Positions 35,620-44,308 of a DNA stretch of 64,000 nucleotides are shown here, one piece after another; position 1 is the stretch's first letter; each line of letters begins with the position of its first letter. The position numbers and the translations under genes were made by a program. The notes beneath the pieces are model-generated. The model was not told the origin of the DNA. It saw only the letters and a list, made by a program, of their open reading frames with translations, and did no database searches. The DNA lies in assembly GCA_005799495.1 (NCBI GenBank), contig SYGP01000035.1, forward strand, positions 149,455 through 213,454, given 5' to 3'. This stretch comes from Planctomycetia bacterium (GTDB taxonomy: Bacteria > Planctomycetota > Phycisphaerae > Phycisphaerales > SM1A02).

Positions 35620-36735
35620 ATGGAAACGCTGCTCGTCGCCATTCTCTTTCTCGTGCGCCCCGCGCCCACACAGGCGCAGATCGACGAAGCGATGCGCACC
35701 GCCGCGGCAGAGGTCGTGACGATGCAGTCGGGCGAGGGCGTCGGCGAATGGCCTTACGAGGGGGTGTACCGCGTGGGCGGCGACATTCCCGTGGCGTACC
35801 GCGTGGGCGGCACATCGATCGTGGGGGAAGCGCTGCTGCGTGTTCCGGGGCTTGCGGACGATGCGCAGCGGCAGCAGGCGATCCGCCGGGCAGTGGAGTT
35901 TGTCTGCGGCGCAATCGACGAACCGCTGCTGCAGGTCGAGACGTACAAGGGCGGCTACGACGTGCGCGCCTGGGGGGCGTGCTACGGCGCGCGGTTCCTG
36001 CTCGCGCTGCAGCGAGCGAACGCAACGCCCGATGGACTGGGCGATCAGGTTCGCGCGGCCACCGAGTGGTATCTCGGTGCGCTGCAGAAGTTCGAGATTC
36101 CCGAGGTGGGTGGGTGGAACTATGCGCGCGATCCCGGCGCGGAGACACCGAGCGCGGCGAGTGCGTTCATGACGCCTGCCTGTCTGCAGACGCTGTTCGA
36201 GGCGCGTGCGGCGGGCTACGCGGTCGATGCGGCGGTCGTCGAGCGCGCGCTCGTGGCGCTCGAACGCTGCCGCACGGATGACGGCAACTTTGCCTACGCG
36301 GCGCAGCAGCAGGCACGCAGGCAGTCGCGCATGATCCCCGGGGCCGTCGGGCGCATGGTCAGCGGTGAAATGGCGCTGTTTCTCGCGGGACGCAGCGATA
36401 CGGCGCGCGTGCAGGCGGCCGTGGAGGCGTTCATCCGCTTCTGGCGGGAACTCGAAGTCCGCCGCGCGAAGGGCGGAACGCACCTGCCACCCTACGGTGT
36501 GGCGCCGTACTACTTCTGGTTCGCGCATTACCACGCTGCGCAAGCGGTGGAGGCTCTGCCGGAGCCGCGCCGCAGCGAACTTCGCGCACAACTGAACTGG
36601 CTCCTCTGGCAGACGCGCGCGACGGACGGCACATGGAACGATCGTGTGTTCCGCCGCTCCGCCGCGTACGGCTCTGCGATGGCGATCCTGTCGGCGCTGA
36701 TGCCGACGAGTGATCCGCCGAGCAAATGGGAGTGA
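35620..36735 (+). CDS. Secreted alpha-toroid (prenyltransferase/squalene-oxidase-repeat-like) protein
   Basis: A 371-residue protein with a short signal peptide (about 1-20, ending APTQAQ). The body repeats helix pairs with aromatic and GG turns (GGYDVRAWGACYGARFLLAL, VGGWNYARDPGAETPSAASAF, DDGNFAY, PYGVAPYYFWFAHYHAAQAV, TDGTWND), the style of the alpha/alpha toroid shared by terpene cyclases and squalene-hopene cyclase repeats. No DxDD cyclase acid motif is seen, so catalysis as a cyclase is unlikely. Planctomycetes encode many such secreted proteins of unknown role. The gene is 47 bp upstream of speA. Confidence 0.62.
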   Translation: METLLVAILFLVRPAPTQAQIDEAMRTAAAEVVTMQSGEGVGEWPYEGVYRVGGDIPVAYRVGGTSIVGEALLRVPGLADDAQRQQAIRRAVEFVCGAIDEPLLQVETYKGGYDVRAWGACYGARFLLALQRANATPDGLGDQVRAATEWYLGALQKFEIPEVGGWNYARDPGAETPSAASAFMTPACLQTLFEARAAGYAVDAAVVERALVALERCRTDDGNFAYAAQQQARRQSRMIPGAVGRMVSGEMALFLAGRSDTARVQAAVEAFIRFWRELEVRRAKGGTHLPPYGVAPYYFWFAHYHAAQAVEALPEPRRSELRAQLNWLLWQTRATDGTWNDRVFRRSAAYGSAMAILSALMPTSDPPSKWE

Positions 36736-36746
36736 AAATATTCTGG

Positions 36747-36766
36747 ACTCCGCGCGCGCGTGGAGT
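36747..36766. promoter_or_regulatory. Near-perfect 20-bp palindrome upstream of speA
   Basis: ACTCCGCGCG (36747-36756) and CGCGTGGAGT (36757-36766) are inverted copies with one mismatch that still allows a G-U pair. It lies in the 46-bp gap before the speA start, right after an AT-rich patch (AAAATATTCT) that could be a -10 region. An operator or a 5'-leader hairpin is possible. Confidence 0.35.
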
Positions 36767-36781
36767 ACGATTGTCCCTTCG

Positions 36782-38848
36782 ATGCCCCCGACCCGACTGC
36801 CTGACGCTCCCCCTTCCGCACCCTCCGTCAGCACGCCTCTGATCGCTGGAAGCACGGTTCCCTCGGCGGAGCCCTTGCGTGCCAAGGCAGGGCAGGTCAC
36901 CCTGAGCGGCGGTTGGACGGTCGAGGACTCAGCAGATCTCTACCAAGTTCGATTGTGGGGCAAGGGATTCTTCGATGTGAACACGAAGGGGCACGCCGTC
37001 GTTCGTCCCACGCGAGTGGCGGGGCACGAAGTGGATTTGTGCGAAGTGGTCAACGGAATGCGTGAGCGGGGACTGCACACGCCCGTGCTGCTGCACTTCA
37101 CCGATCTGCTCGAGCGGCGGATGCGCGACATGCGCGAGGCGTTCGCGCAGGCGATCGAGGAGAACGCGTACAAGGGTGCGTACCTCGGCGTCTACCCGAT
37201 CAAGGTGAACCAGCAGCGCCGTGTCGTCGAGGAAGTGCGCCGCAATGGCATGGAACTCGGCTTCGGACTCGAGGTGGGATCCAAACCAGAGCTTCTCGCG
37301 GTCATGGGGCTCACCACGGACTCGCCCGACCGATTGATCATCTGCAACGGCTTCAAGGAAGAGAAGTACATCGAGTTCGTCACTCTCGCCGCGAAGCTTG
37401 GACGGAACATCATCCCCGTCATCGAGAACATCGGTGAACTTCGGTTGATCGTCGAGGCTGCCCAGCGCTTCGATGTCCGACCGAAGATCGGCGTTCGCAT
37501 GAATCTCTCCACGCCAGGGGCGGGGCGTTGGCGTCACTCGTCGGGGGTCAAGGCGAAGTTCGGCCTGTCGCTGAGCGAAGTCCTCGAGACACTGGAGTAT
37601 CTCAAGTCGATCGGCATGGCGGACTGCCTGCAGTTGTTGCACTGCCACATGGGGAGCCAGATCCACGACATCCGGCAGGTCAACAACGGCGTGAACGAAC
37701 TCGCCCGCATCTATGCAGACCTGACCAAGATGGGTGCGGGGCTGAAGTACCTCGATGTGGGCGGCGGTCTCGGCATCGACTACGACGGCAGTCAGACATC
37801 CTTTGAGTTCTCGATGAACTACTCGCTCATCGAGTATGCCAACGCGGTCGTGTACAAGGCGATGAGCGTCTGCGATGAGGAGGGCGTCCCGCATCCGACG
37901 ATCGTCACGGAATCCGGGCGTGCCATGGTCGCGCAGCAGTCGGTGCTCATCTTCGATGTGCTCGGCGCCAATCGACCAGACCGCGTGCGGGTCCCCAAGT
38001 CGCTCGACGGCGTTCCGCCGGTGGACGGCGAGATTCCGCGTCCCGTGACGGATCTCTGGGACCTGCTCGGATCCATCAACGCGCGGCGTCTGCTCGAGCA
38101 GTACCACGACGCGCTCGAGGCGCGTGAAGAGGCGATGCGGCTCTTCTCCGTCGGCTACCTGCCGCTCCAGCACCGCGCGCTGGTCGATCAGCTGTTCTGG
38201 GCGATCTGTGCGAAGGTGCGGGATGTGGCGCGTGATCTGGGCGATCGCAAGCCGGAGGAACTGGCGGATCTCGATTCGATCCTCAGCGATACCTACTTCT
38301 GCAATCTGTCCATCTTCCAGAGTTTGCCGGACATCTGGGCGATCAACCAGCTCTTCCCGATCATGCCGATTCACCGGCTCAACGAGAAGCCCACGCGCAA
38401 GGCGACGCTGGCGGACATCACCTGCGATTCGGATGGCAAGGTCGACCGTTTCGTCGACGACCATGACATCAAGCGATGCCTCGAGGTCCATGACTTCGAG
38501 GACGGCACGACCTATCTGCTGGGCGCGTTCCTCGTCGGTGCCTACCAGGAAACGCTCGGCGACCTCCACAACCTGTTCGGTGACACGCATGTCGCGCACA
38601 TCCGCCTCGATGCGAATGGACAGTGGTGGGTCGATGAGATTGTCGAAGGCGACTCGATTGCCGAGGTGCTGAAGTATGTGCAGTTCGATTCGACGGAACT
38701 CGGCGGCATGATCCGCCGCGAGTGCGAGCGAGCCGTGCGCAAGAAACTGCTGTCGCCGAAGGAGAGCAAGTTGCTCATGAAGACATATGAAAACGGTCTC
38801 GCGGGCTACACCTATCTCGAGCCGCAGCGCACGCCGCTCGAAGACTGA
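36782..38848 (+). CDS. speA: Biosynthetic arginine decarboxylase
   Basis: A 688-residue PLP enzyme (fold III) converting arginine to agmatine, the first step of polyamine synthesis. The PLP lysine lies in YLGVYPIKVNQQR, the glycine-rich phosphate loop in YLDVGGGLGIDYDGS, and substrate residues in HCHMGSQIHDIRQ. Other family blocks are TVEDSADLY, FGLEVGSKPELLAVM and SNxSxFQS-type CNLSIFQSLPDIWAI. The length fits the SpeA family (about 630-660) with about 35 extra Pro/Ser-rich residues at the N-terminus. The ATG at 36782 leaves 46 bp after the toroid gene, containing a 20-bp palindrome. A speB/aguA partner is not in the window. Confidence 0.95.
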   Translation: MPPTRLPDAPPSAPSVSTPLIAGSTVPSAEPLRAKAGQVTLSGGWTVEDSADLYQVRLWGKGFFDVNTKGHAVVRPTRVAGHEVDLCEVVNGMRERGLHTPVLLHFTDLLERRMRDMREAFAQAIEENAYKGAYLGVYPIKVNQQRRVVEEVRRNGMELGFGLEVGSKPELLAVMGLTTDSPDRLIICNGFKEEKYIEFVTLAAKLGRNIIPVIENIGELRLIVEAAQRFDVRPKIGVRMNLSTPGAGRWRHSSGVKAKFGLSLSEVLETLEYLKSIGMADCLQLLHCHMGSQIHDIRQVNNGVNELARIYADLTKMGAGLKYLDVGGGLGIDYDGSQTSFEFSMNYSLIEYANAVVYKAMSVCDEEGVPHPTIVTESGRAMVAQQSVLIFDVLGANRPDRVRVPKSLDGVPPVDGEIPRPVTDLWDLLGSINARRLLEQYHDALEAREEAMRLFSVGYLPLQHRALVDQLFWAICAKVRDVARDLGDRKPEELADLDSILSDTYFCNLSIFQSLPDIWAINQLFPIMPIHRLNEKPTRKATLADITCDSDGKVDRFVDDHDIKRCLEVHDFEDGTTYLLGAFLVGAYQETLGDLHNLFGDTHVAHIRLDANGQWWVDEIVEGDSIAEVLKYVQFDSTELGGMIRRECERAVRKKLLSPKESKLLMKTYENGLAGYTYLEPQRTPLED

Positions 38849-38871
38849 TCCCGGTAGTCAAGGACTGATCG

Positions 38872-38892
38872 GGGATGGGGCGGGCACATCCC
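38872..38892. terminator. Hairpin between convergent speA and scpA
   Basis: GGGATG (38872-38877) and CATCCC (38887-38892) pair perfectly around a 9-nt loop in the 72-bp gap between the two converging stops. It is followed by the palindrome TGCGATCGCA. There is no clear T-run, so this is only a candidate. Confidence 0.35.
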
Positions 38893-38920
38893 TGCGATCG
38901 CAACCCGCTTTGCTCTGCCT

Positions 38921-39739
38921 TCAGCTTTCGTCACTCGCGGGCTGCTGCGCCACGGGAGGCGTGGTGCCTGGTTCAGGCGAAATCTGCAGAAGTTCGATCT
39001 CGATTTCGTCGTCGCCATCATCCTGACGCACGGTGATCTGCTGCTGTCGCGCCAGCTCGAGCAGTGCAAGGAACAGCCCGATCATCTCGCCGCGTGAACG
39101 CCCCTCGAAGATGCGGCGCATGCCCAGCCGCCTGCGTTCACTGCGGGCAAGCCGATCGATCAGATCCGCCTGGTGCAGCGAGATCGGGGTGTCGTCGTAC
39201 TCGACGCGGTGATCGCCCAGGCGCGAGACATCCACCGACTGCATGATGCGCTCGAACGCCTCGATGAGATCGAGCACATGAGCATCATCGATCTCGACGG
39301 CGAAGTCTTCGGTCGCGGCAAGGTCCTCGCCACCGTGCGATCCAGCCGTGAAGCGCCGCGCGCTCTCGTCCCGTAGGCGCTCGAGAGCTCCTGCCGCGGT
39401 GCGAAATCGCTGGTATGCGAGCAACTGCCGCACGAGATCCGACCGAGGATCAGCCAACTCGTTTCGCGGCGCGTTGCCCGCGGATTCACCCGGCGCAGCC
39501 GCGGGCGCGAGCGTGCGGCTCTTGATCTCGACAAGCGTGGCAGCCATCACGAGGAACTCGCCTGCGAGTTCGACGTCGATGCGGTGAATCTGCCGCAGCA
39601 AGTCGAAATACTGCTCCGTGATGAGCGCGATCGGGATGTCCGCGATGTCCACTTCCGCACGTCGAACGAGATAGAGGAGCAGATCGAGCGGTCCTTGGAA
39701 ACTCGAGAGCCGCACCTCATAGTCATCCTGATGTGCCAT
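38921..39739 (-). CDS. scpA: Segregation and condensation protein A
   Basis: A 272-residue kleisin that links the heads of SMC and binds ScpB in the chromosome condensin complex. The N-terminal SMC-binding part shows YEVRLSSFQGPLDLLLYLV and the hydrophobic EFLVMAATLVEIKSRTL, and the C-terminal winged helix reads RSRGEMIGLFLALLELARQQQITV. A linker of about 90 acidic residues separates them. The ATG at 39739 precedes the motif directly. The gene is divergent from kdsD with a 32-bp gap. No scpB is adjacent, though the two are often paired. Confidence 0.9.
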   Translation of the reverse strand: MAHQDDYEVRLSSFQGPLDLLLYLVRRAEVDIADIPIALITEQYFDLLRQIHRIDVELAGEFLVMAATLVEIKSRTLAPAAAPGESAGNAPRNELADPRSDLVRQLLAYQRFRTAAGALERLRDESARRFTAGSHGGEDLAATEDFAVEIDDAHVLDLIEAFERIMQSVDVSRLGDHRVEYDDTPISLHQADLIDRLARSERRRLGMRRIFEGRSRGEMIGLFLALLELARQQQITVRQDDGDDEIEIELLQISPEPGTTPPVAQQPASDES

Positions 39740-39771
39740 GACTTGGCAGGGTATCCAGTACCCTTTCACTC

Positions 39772-40779
39772 ATGAAGTCCCAGACGGTTTCCGCGGAACC
39801 GATTTTCATGGCGGAAGTGATCGAGGCTGAAGCGCGGGCGCTCAGCGCGCTTGCCGCAGATCTGCGTGGCGCGGCGGGCAGCCGCTGGTGTGCAGCGATC
39901 GATCTGCTCGAACGGTGCGAGGGGCATGTGGTCGTCTCGGGGATGGGCAAGTCCGGGCTTGTGGGAATGAAGGTGTCGGCCACGCTCGCGAGCCTCGGTC
40001 AACCATCCCACTTCATCCACCCTGCGGAAGCGCTTCACGGCGACCTCGGACGATTGCGCAGCGGCGATGTGGCGCTCTTGATGTCCTACAGCGGCGAAAC
40101 ATCGGAACTTGTCGACTTGGCGCTGCACCTGAAGGCCGATGGCGTGGTGCGGGTTGGCATTTCGGCGCGGCACAGCACGGCGCTCGCGCGTTTGTGCGAT
40201 GCGCACATCGCGCTGGGCGACATCGTGGAGGCATGTCCGCTGAATCTGGCGCCCACCGCGAGTACCACTGCCATGATTGCGGTGGGCGATGCAATCGCGC
40301 TCGCTTTGGCGAAGCGGCGTGACTTCCGTGCGGACGACTTCCATCGCCATCACCCTGGGGGACTCCTCGGTGCAGGACTCCGGCCGATCACCGAGGTGCT
40401 TCGGTTCAAGGTGGGCGTGAATCTCCAAGTGGTCGGCGACGCCGCCACGGTCCGCGAGGCGCTGGCGAAAGCGGGGCAGGATCGGCGTTCTGGTGCGATC
40501 CTGCTCGTCGATGGTGGCGGTCGTCTCTCGGGCATCTTCACCGATGGTGATCTGCGGCGACTGGTCCATCAGGGTGAATCGGGCTGGATCGATGGACCCA
40601 TCGTGAAGGTGATGACGGCGCGCCCGATGTGTCTGACGGTGGACGCGGTTGTTCGCGATGCGGTACGACTGGTGCAGGAGCGCCGAGTCGACGAGGTGCC
40701 GGTCGTGGACCGCGAGGGCAAGCCGATCGGCATGGTGGATGTGCAGGACCTGATCGCCCTTCGGGTCGTGGAGAACTGA
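39772..40779 (+). CDS. kdsD: Arabinose-5-phosphate isomerase (KdsD/KpsF family)
   Basis: A 335-residue SIS-CBS protein interconverting ribulose 5-phosphate and arabinose 5-phosphate, the entry to KDO and so to LPS inner core. The SIS domain (about 35-170) has VVVSGMGKSGLVGMKVSATLASLGQPS, IHPAEALHGDLGRL and SYSGETSELVDL. Two CBS domains occupy about 205-335, with GIFTDGDLRR and RRVDEVPVVDREGKPIGMVDVQDLI. Substrate specificity for arabinose 5-phosphate rests on family membership. It is 3 bp upstream of the STAS gene and divergent from scpA. Confidence 0.92.
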   Translation: MKSQTVSAEPIFMAEVIEAEARALSALAADLRGAAGSRWCAAIDLLERCEGHVVVSGMGKSGLVGMKVSATLASLGQPSHFIHPAEALHGDLGRLRSGDVALLMSYSGETSELVDLALHLKADGVVRVGISARHSTALARLCDAHIALGDIVEACPLNLAPTASTTAMIAVGDAIALALAKRRDFRADDFHRHHPGGLLGAGLRPITEVLRFKVGVNLQVVGDAATVREALAKAGQDRRSGAILLVDGGGRLSGIFTDGDLRRLVHQGESGWIDGPIVKVMTARPMCLTVDAVVRDAVRLVQERRVDEVPVVDREGKPIGMVDVQDLIALRVVEN

Positions 40780-40782
40780 ACC

Positions 40783-41133
40783 GTGGAGTTGGTGATCGGC
40801 GAGATCGAAGGCGATGTCATGGTGATCCGCGCGGATGGGGGACTCAACCAAACGACTGCCAAACAGATGTCCGAGCAGGTGGGCGCGCTCGTGGCAGGGG
40901 GCGTGCGCCACCTGATCGTGGACTGCTCCGCTCTCACGGTCCTGTCGAGCACGGGGATCGGGGTGCTGCTGATGCTGCACACTCGAATGAAGAGCCACGG
41001 GGGCGATGTCCGGCTCTGCGGACTCCAGGGGCTGATCGTGCAGGTGCTGCAGTTGGCGAAACTCGATCGCCTCTTTCAGCTCTATCCCGATGTCGGGCAG
41101 GCGAAACTGTCCTTCCGGCCTCAGGCGTCTTGA
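40783..41133 (+). CDS. STAS-domain anti-sigma factor antagonist
   Basis: A 116-residue single STAS domain of the SpoIIAA/RsbV type, which normally binds a serine-kinase anti-sigma factor when its serine is unphosphorylated. The phosphorylation loop is LIVDCSALTVLSSTGIGVLL with Ser55/Ser56. It starts at a GTG 3 bp after the kdsD stop, so it is probably co-transcribed. No anti-sigma kinase, sigma factor or PP2C phosphatase is next to it, so its partner must be elsewhere. Its stop lies 7 bp from the stop of converging dacB. Confidence 0.85.
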   Translation: MELVIGEIEGDVMVIRADGGLNQTTAKQMSEQVGALVAGGVRHLIVDCSALTVLSSTGIGVLLMLHTRMKSHGGDVRLCGLQGLIVQVLQLAKLDRLFQLYPDVGQAKLSFRPQAS

Positions 41134-41140
41134 ACCCCCG

Positions 41141-42658
41141 TCATCCACCGAGCGCACTGCGCCGCCCCGCCAGCTCTTCCGCCAGCAGCGCGCAGACGCG
41201 GTCCTGCAGTTTCTTCGCCTTGCTGACCGCACCCGCTTCGCTGAGTCCGTTGGCAAGCACGCTGAACGCGTAGCGCGTTCCATCGCTTGCGGTGACATAG
41301 CCGCTGAGGCAGCAGACCTTGTCGATGTAGCCGCTCTTGCAGTGCACCAGCGCCACGGCAGGATTGATCTCCTTCATGCGCTTGCGCACCGTGCCCGATC
41401 GACCTGCGACCGGCAGCGTCTCGATGAAGCGGTGACCGATGCGATCGTCCTGTGCCACGGACGCGAGCCAGGATGCCAGCCCGTCCGCCGTGACGCGGTT
41501 GTCGCGGGAAAGTCCCGACCCGTCCGAGACAACAAACGCCTCCGACGCGCGGCCCATCCGTGCCCGCAGTTCGCCTTGCATCACGCGTGCACCGACGGGC
41601 CAAGAGCCCGCTGCACCCGTCTTCGCGAACGCGATTCGCTTGAACAGGCACTCCGCATAGAGGTTGTCGCTCTCGGAGTTGCAGTGTTCGAGCACGGTGG
41701 TGATCGGCGTCCGGAGCACCGGGCCGATGGGCTTGCCGGATGGCGTGGCGTCCGCTGCCGCCGCGATTCTCGCCGTCGCGACCGCCACGCCCGCTGCCCG
41801 CAGCCGATGCGCAAGACACTGCGCGAGGAACAGCGACGGATCTCCCACGGGGACAAGAATGGGACTCGCGAGCTTCGTCCTCACATTCCCGTAGAGCGTG
41901 AGATCGCCCGTTTCCGGCGTGCGCGCGAACCAGACCGTGTTCTTGTCGTTCTTGCCCGAGCGCGATGTGCCCTTGTTGGTGATCGATACCCACGGGGCTT
42001 GCGGCGTGATCTTGGTGATCTCGGGGGCGGCGCCTGCGCGGGGCGCAACGGAGAGAGCGATGCTGTTCGCATGGAAGTTGAGCCCGAACGGCGGCGCGCA
42101 GTAACTCTCATTGAGTTGATCCTTCGGCCACGATGGATGCGCCCCCTCGCGCACGAAGATGCGGTCATCCACGACGATTTCCCGCAGACTCCGAACACCG
42201 GCGGCCCGCAGCGAAGCGACCCATGTGTCGAGCAGCCCTTCGATGTCCATCCCCGTATGAACCTTTCCCGACGCATCCGAGAAGGTGGATGCTGCAAGCA
42301 GTTCGGGATCTCCAAGCGCGGGATCGCCATCGCCGACGATGGTGAGCCGATCGCCGTTCAGCAACATGCGCGTGGAGAACGCAAAGTCCGGTCCCAGCAC
42401 GGTCATCGCGGCAGCCGTCGTCAACAACTTCATGTTGCTTGCCGGTACGAGTGGTTCACCACCGCGCACGGAGACGATCGACTTGCCAGACGATGCATCG
42501 CAGACGCTGACCGCAATCACAGCCTTCTTCAATCCTGTCGTCGCGACTGCCTCGCGAATCGCTGCGCTGATGCTTTCGTTGCTTGCAGCGGCGGATGGAA
42601 TCGCGGCGAAGAGAAGCGAGGCGGAAAGTCCAAACGACAGCCAAGGCGGGTTCTTCAT
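41141..42658 (-). CDS. dacB: D-alanyl-D-alanine carboxypeptidase/endopeptidase (PBP4)
   Basis: A 505-residue class C penicillin-binding protein with signal peptide (about 1-25) that trims or cleaves peptidoglycan peptides. The three active-site motifs are SxxK at 74-77 (SNMK), SxN at 330-332 (SDN) and KTG as KSG at 441-443. The large insert between the first two motifs is normal for PBP4. A peptidoglycan hydrolase fits a planctomycete that retains a wall. The ATG at 42658 has a basic-hydrophobic signal right after it. It is divergent from the epimerase gene across 108 bp. Confidence 0.92.
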   Translation of the reverse strand: MKNPPWLSFGLSASLLFAAIPSAAASNESISAAIREAVATTGLKKAVIAVSVCDASSGKSIVSVRGGEPLVPASNMKLLTTAAAMTVLGPDFAFSTRMLLNGDRLTIVGDGDPALGDPELLAASTFSDASGKVHTGMDIEGLLDTWVASLRAAGVRSLREIVVDDRIFVREGAHPSWPKDQLNESYCAPPFGLNFHANSIALSVAPRAGAAPEITKITPQAPWVSITNKGTSRSGKNDKNTVWFARTPETGDLTLYGNVRTKLASPILVPVGDPSLFLAQCLAHRLRAAGVAVATARIAAAADATPSGKPIGPVLRTPITTVLEHCNSESDNLYAECLFKRIAFAKTGAAGSWPVGARVMQGELRARMGRASEAFVVSDGSGLSRDNRVTADGLASWLASVAQDDRIGHRFIETLPVAGRSGTVRKRMKEINPAVALVHCKSGYIDKVCCLSGYVTASDGTRYAFSVLANGLSEAGAVSKAKKLQDRVCALLAEELAGRRSALGG

Positions 42659-42766
42659 CTCCCGTGTGGTATCGGCAAGATGCAGCGTTGTCCCGCACTC
42701 AATCGGTGGCAGCGTCGCGCTCGGTGCCTATTCTTCTTCGCACATCGAAGCACCCGCGTCGGACCC

Positions 42767-44299
42767 ATGACATCCACTCCCACTTCGCATCAGGACACGC
42801 CGCGCAGGCAGGAGCCGATCATCGCCGTCACGGGCGCCACCGGCTATGTCGGAGGTCGTCTCGTGCCGCGATTGCTCGAAGCGGGATACCGCGTGCGCTG
42901 CATCGTGCGGGAGCCTCGCAAACTCGCTGCGCGCCCCTGGCGTTCGCACGCCTCCGTGGAGGTCGTGCGGGGGACCCTGACCGATGTCGCGACGCTCACG
43001 GAGAGCCTCAGGGGCTGCCGTGCCGCGTACTACCTGGTGCATTCCATGGAGAGTGGTGGACATGCCTACGCCGATCGTGATCGCGCGCTCGCGAGGGCGT
43101 TTGCCGCTGCCAGCTCCGCGGCTGGCGTCGAGCGGATCGTCTACCTCGGAGGGCTTGGCGAGCTCGGCCCCGGGCTCAGCGAGCACCTCTCGTCGCGGCG
43201 CGAAGTGGAGCAGGTGCTCGCGGCGTCCGGCGTTCCGCTCACGGTCTTCCGGGCCGCGATGATCATCGGTTCGGGCTCGGCATCGTTCGAGATCCTTCGC
43301 TACCTCGTGGAGCGTCTGCCGATCATGGTCACGCCAGCCTGGGTGAAGACGGAGTCGCAGCCCGTCTCCATCACGGATGTGCTGTTCTGGATGGTCCAGT
43401 GTCTGTCGGTACCGGAGACTGCGGGCAAGACGCTGGAGATCGGCGGCGCAGATGTGCTTCCGTACCGCGAGCTGATGCGCATCATGGCACAGGAACTCGG
43501 GCTGCGCGAGCGCGTGATCATTCCGCTGCCGGTCCTGACGCCTCGGCTCAGTTCCGGTTGGATCGGCCTCGTGACGCCGGTGTCGTACCGCATCGCGCGT
43601 CCGCTGGCGGAGGGGCTGCGCAACCGAGTGGTCGTGACGAATGACCTCACGCAGCGGCTGATGCCGCACCCGGCACTTGGCGTGCGCGACTCGATCCGTC
43701 GAGCACTCGAGCGTGTTCGGCACAATGAAGTCGACACGCGATGGTCCGTCGCTGGTGTGATCCCGGGCGATCCCGACTGGGCTGGTGGAACGCTCTTCAC
43801 GGATCAGCGGTCCATCTTGATCGCGGCATCCGCCGATGCGGTCTCGCGCGCTGTGTGCCGCATCGGCGGCGGACACGGGTGGTACGCGGGCGACATCCTC
43901 TGGAGGATCCGCGGGTGGATGGACACCATCGTCGGCGGACCCGGACTGCGCCGCGGGCGACGCGACTCCGACGAGGTGGAGTTCGGCGAGGCACTCGATT
44001 TCTGGCGTGTGATCGGCGTGGAGCGGGGGCGTTCGCTCGCACTTCTTGCCGAGATGAAACTGCCGGGCATTGCCACGCTGAACTTCGACATCGCTCCTGC
44101 ACCCGCGGGCGGGAGCGCACTCACGATGACTGCGCGCTTCCGCCCCAAGGGCATCCTCGGCTTGCTCTACTGGTACAGCGTGCTTCCGCTGCACAACATC
44201 GTCTTTGGCGGGATGCTCAGCGGCATTCGGCGCGCGGCGGAGAGTGAGCGCAGCACGACCTCGCCGACGGTGAACGCGGTTGAGCGCAGCGAGCGGTGA
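42767..44299 (+). CDS. NAD(P)-binding epimerase-like protein with DUF2867 domain
   Basis: A 510-residue protein. Residues about 18-320 are an extended SDR fold with the cofactor motif GATGYVGG at 23-30 and RGTLTDVATLTESLRGC, YYLVHSMESG, VFRAAMIIGSGSASFEILRYL. Residues about 340-490 (WYAGDILWRIRGWMDTIVGGPG, FWRVIGVERGRSLALLAEMKLPG) are the DUF2867 domain. Proteins of this layout are annotated as NAD(P)H-binding oxidoreductases of unknown substrate and often lie near lipid or cell-envelope genes. The ATG at 42767 is the first before the cofactor motif. It converges on tsf with a 9-bp gap. Confidence 0.85.
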   Translation: MTSTPTSHQDTPRRQEPIIAVTGATGYVGGRLVPRLLEAGYRVRCIVREPRKLAARPWRSHASVEVVRGTLTDVATLTESLRGCRAAYYLVHSMESGGHAYADRDRALARAFAAASSAAGVERIVYLGGLGELGPGLSEHLSSRREVEQVLAASGVPLTVFRAAMIIGSGSASFEILRYLVERLPIMVTPAWVKTESQPVSITDVLFWMVQCLSVPETAGKTLEIGGADVLPYRELMRIMAQELGLRERVIIPLPVLTPRLSSGWIGLVTPVSYRIARPLAEGLRNRVVVTNDLTQRLMPHPALGVRDSIRRALERVRHNEVDTRWSVAGVIPGDPDWAGGTLFTDQRSILIAASADAVSRAVCRIGGGHGWYAGDILWRIRGWMDTIVGGPGLRRGRRDSDEVEFGEALDFWRVIGVERGRSLALLAEMKLPGIATLNFDIAPAPAGGSALTMTARFRPKGILGLLYWYSVLPLHNIVFGGMLSGIRRAAESERSTTSPTVNAVERSER

Positions 44300-44308
44300 A
44301 TGGGGCGG

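Noticed and set aside
36929..38599. Uninterrupted 1.67-kb antisense reading frame opposite speA
   Set aside because: It is fully antisense to a clear SpeA protein, its translation is Arg/His/Asp-rich without any family motif, and long antisense frames are expected at this GC content.
38893..38902. Palindrome TGCGATCGCA after the speA-scpA hairpin
   Set aside because: The GCGATCGC-type sequence is frequent in high-GC genomes and has no spacing or partner that would make it a specific site.
41090..42766. Long in-frame extension upstream of the DUF2867 epimerase gene
   Set aside because: It lies antisense to dacB, whose three penicillin-binding motifs are intact, and the NAD-binding motif follows the ATG at 42767 directly.
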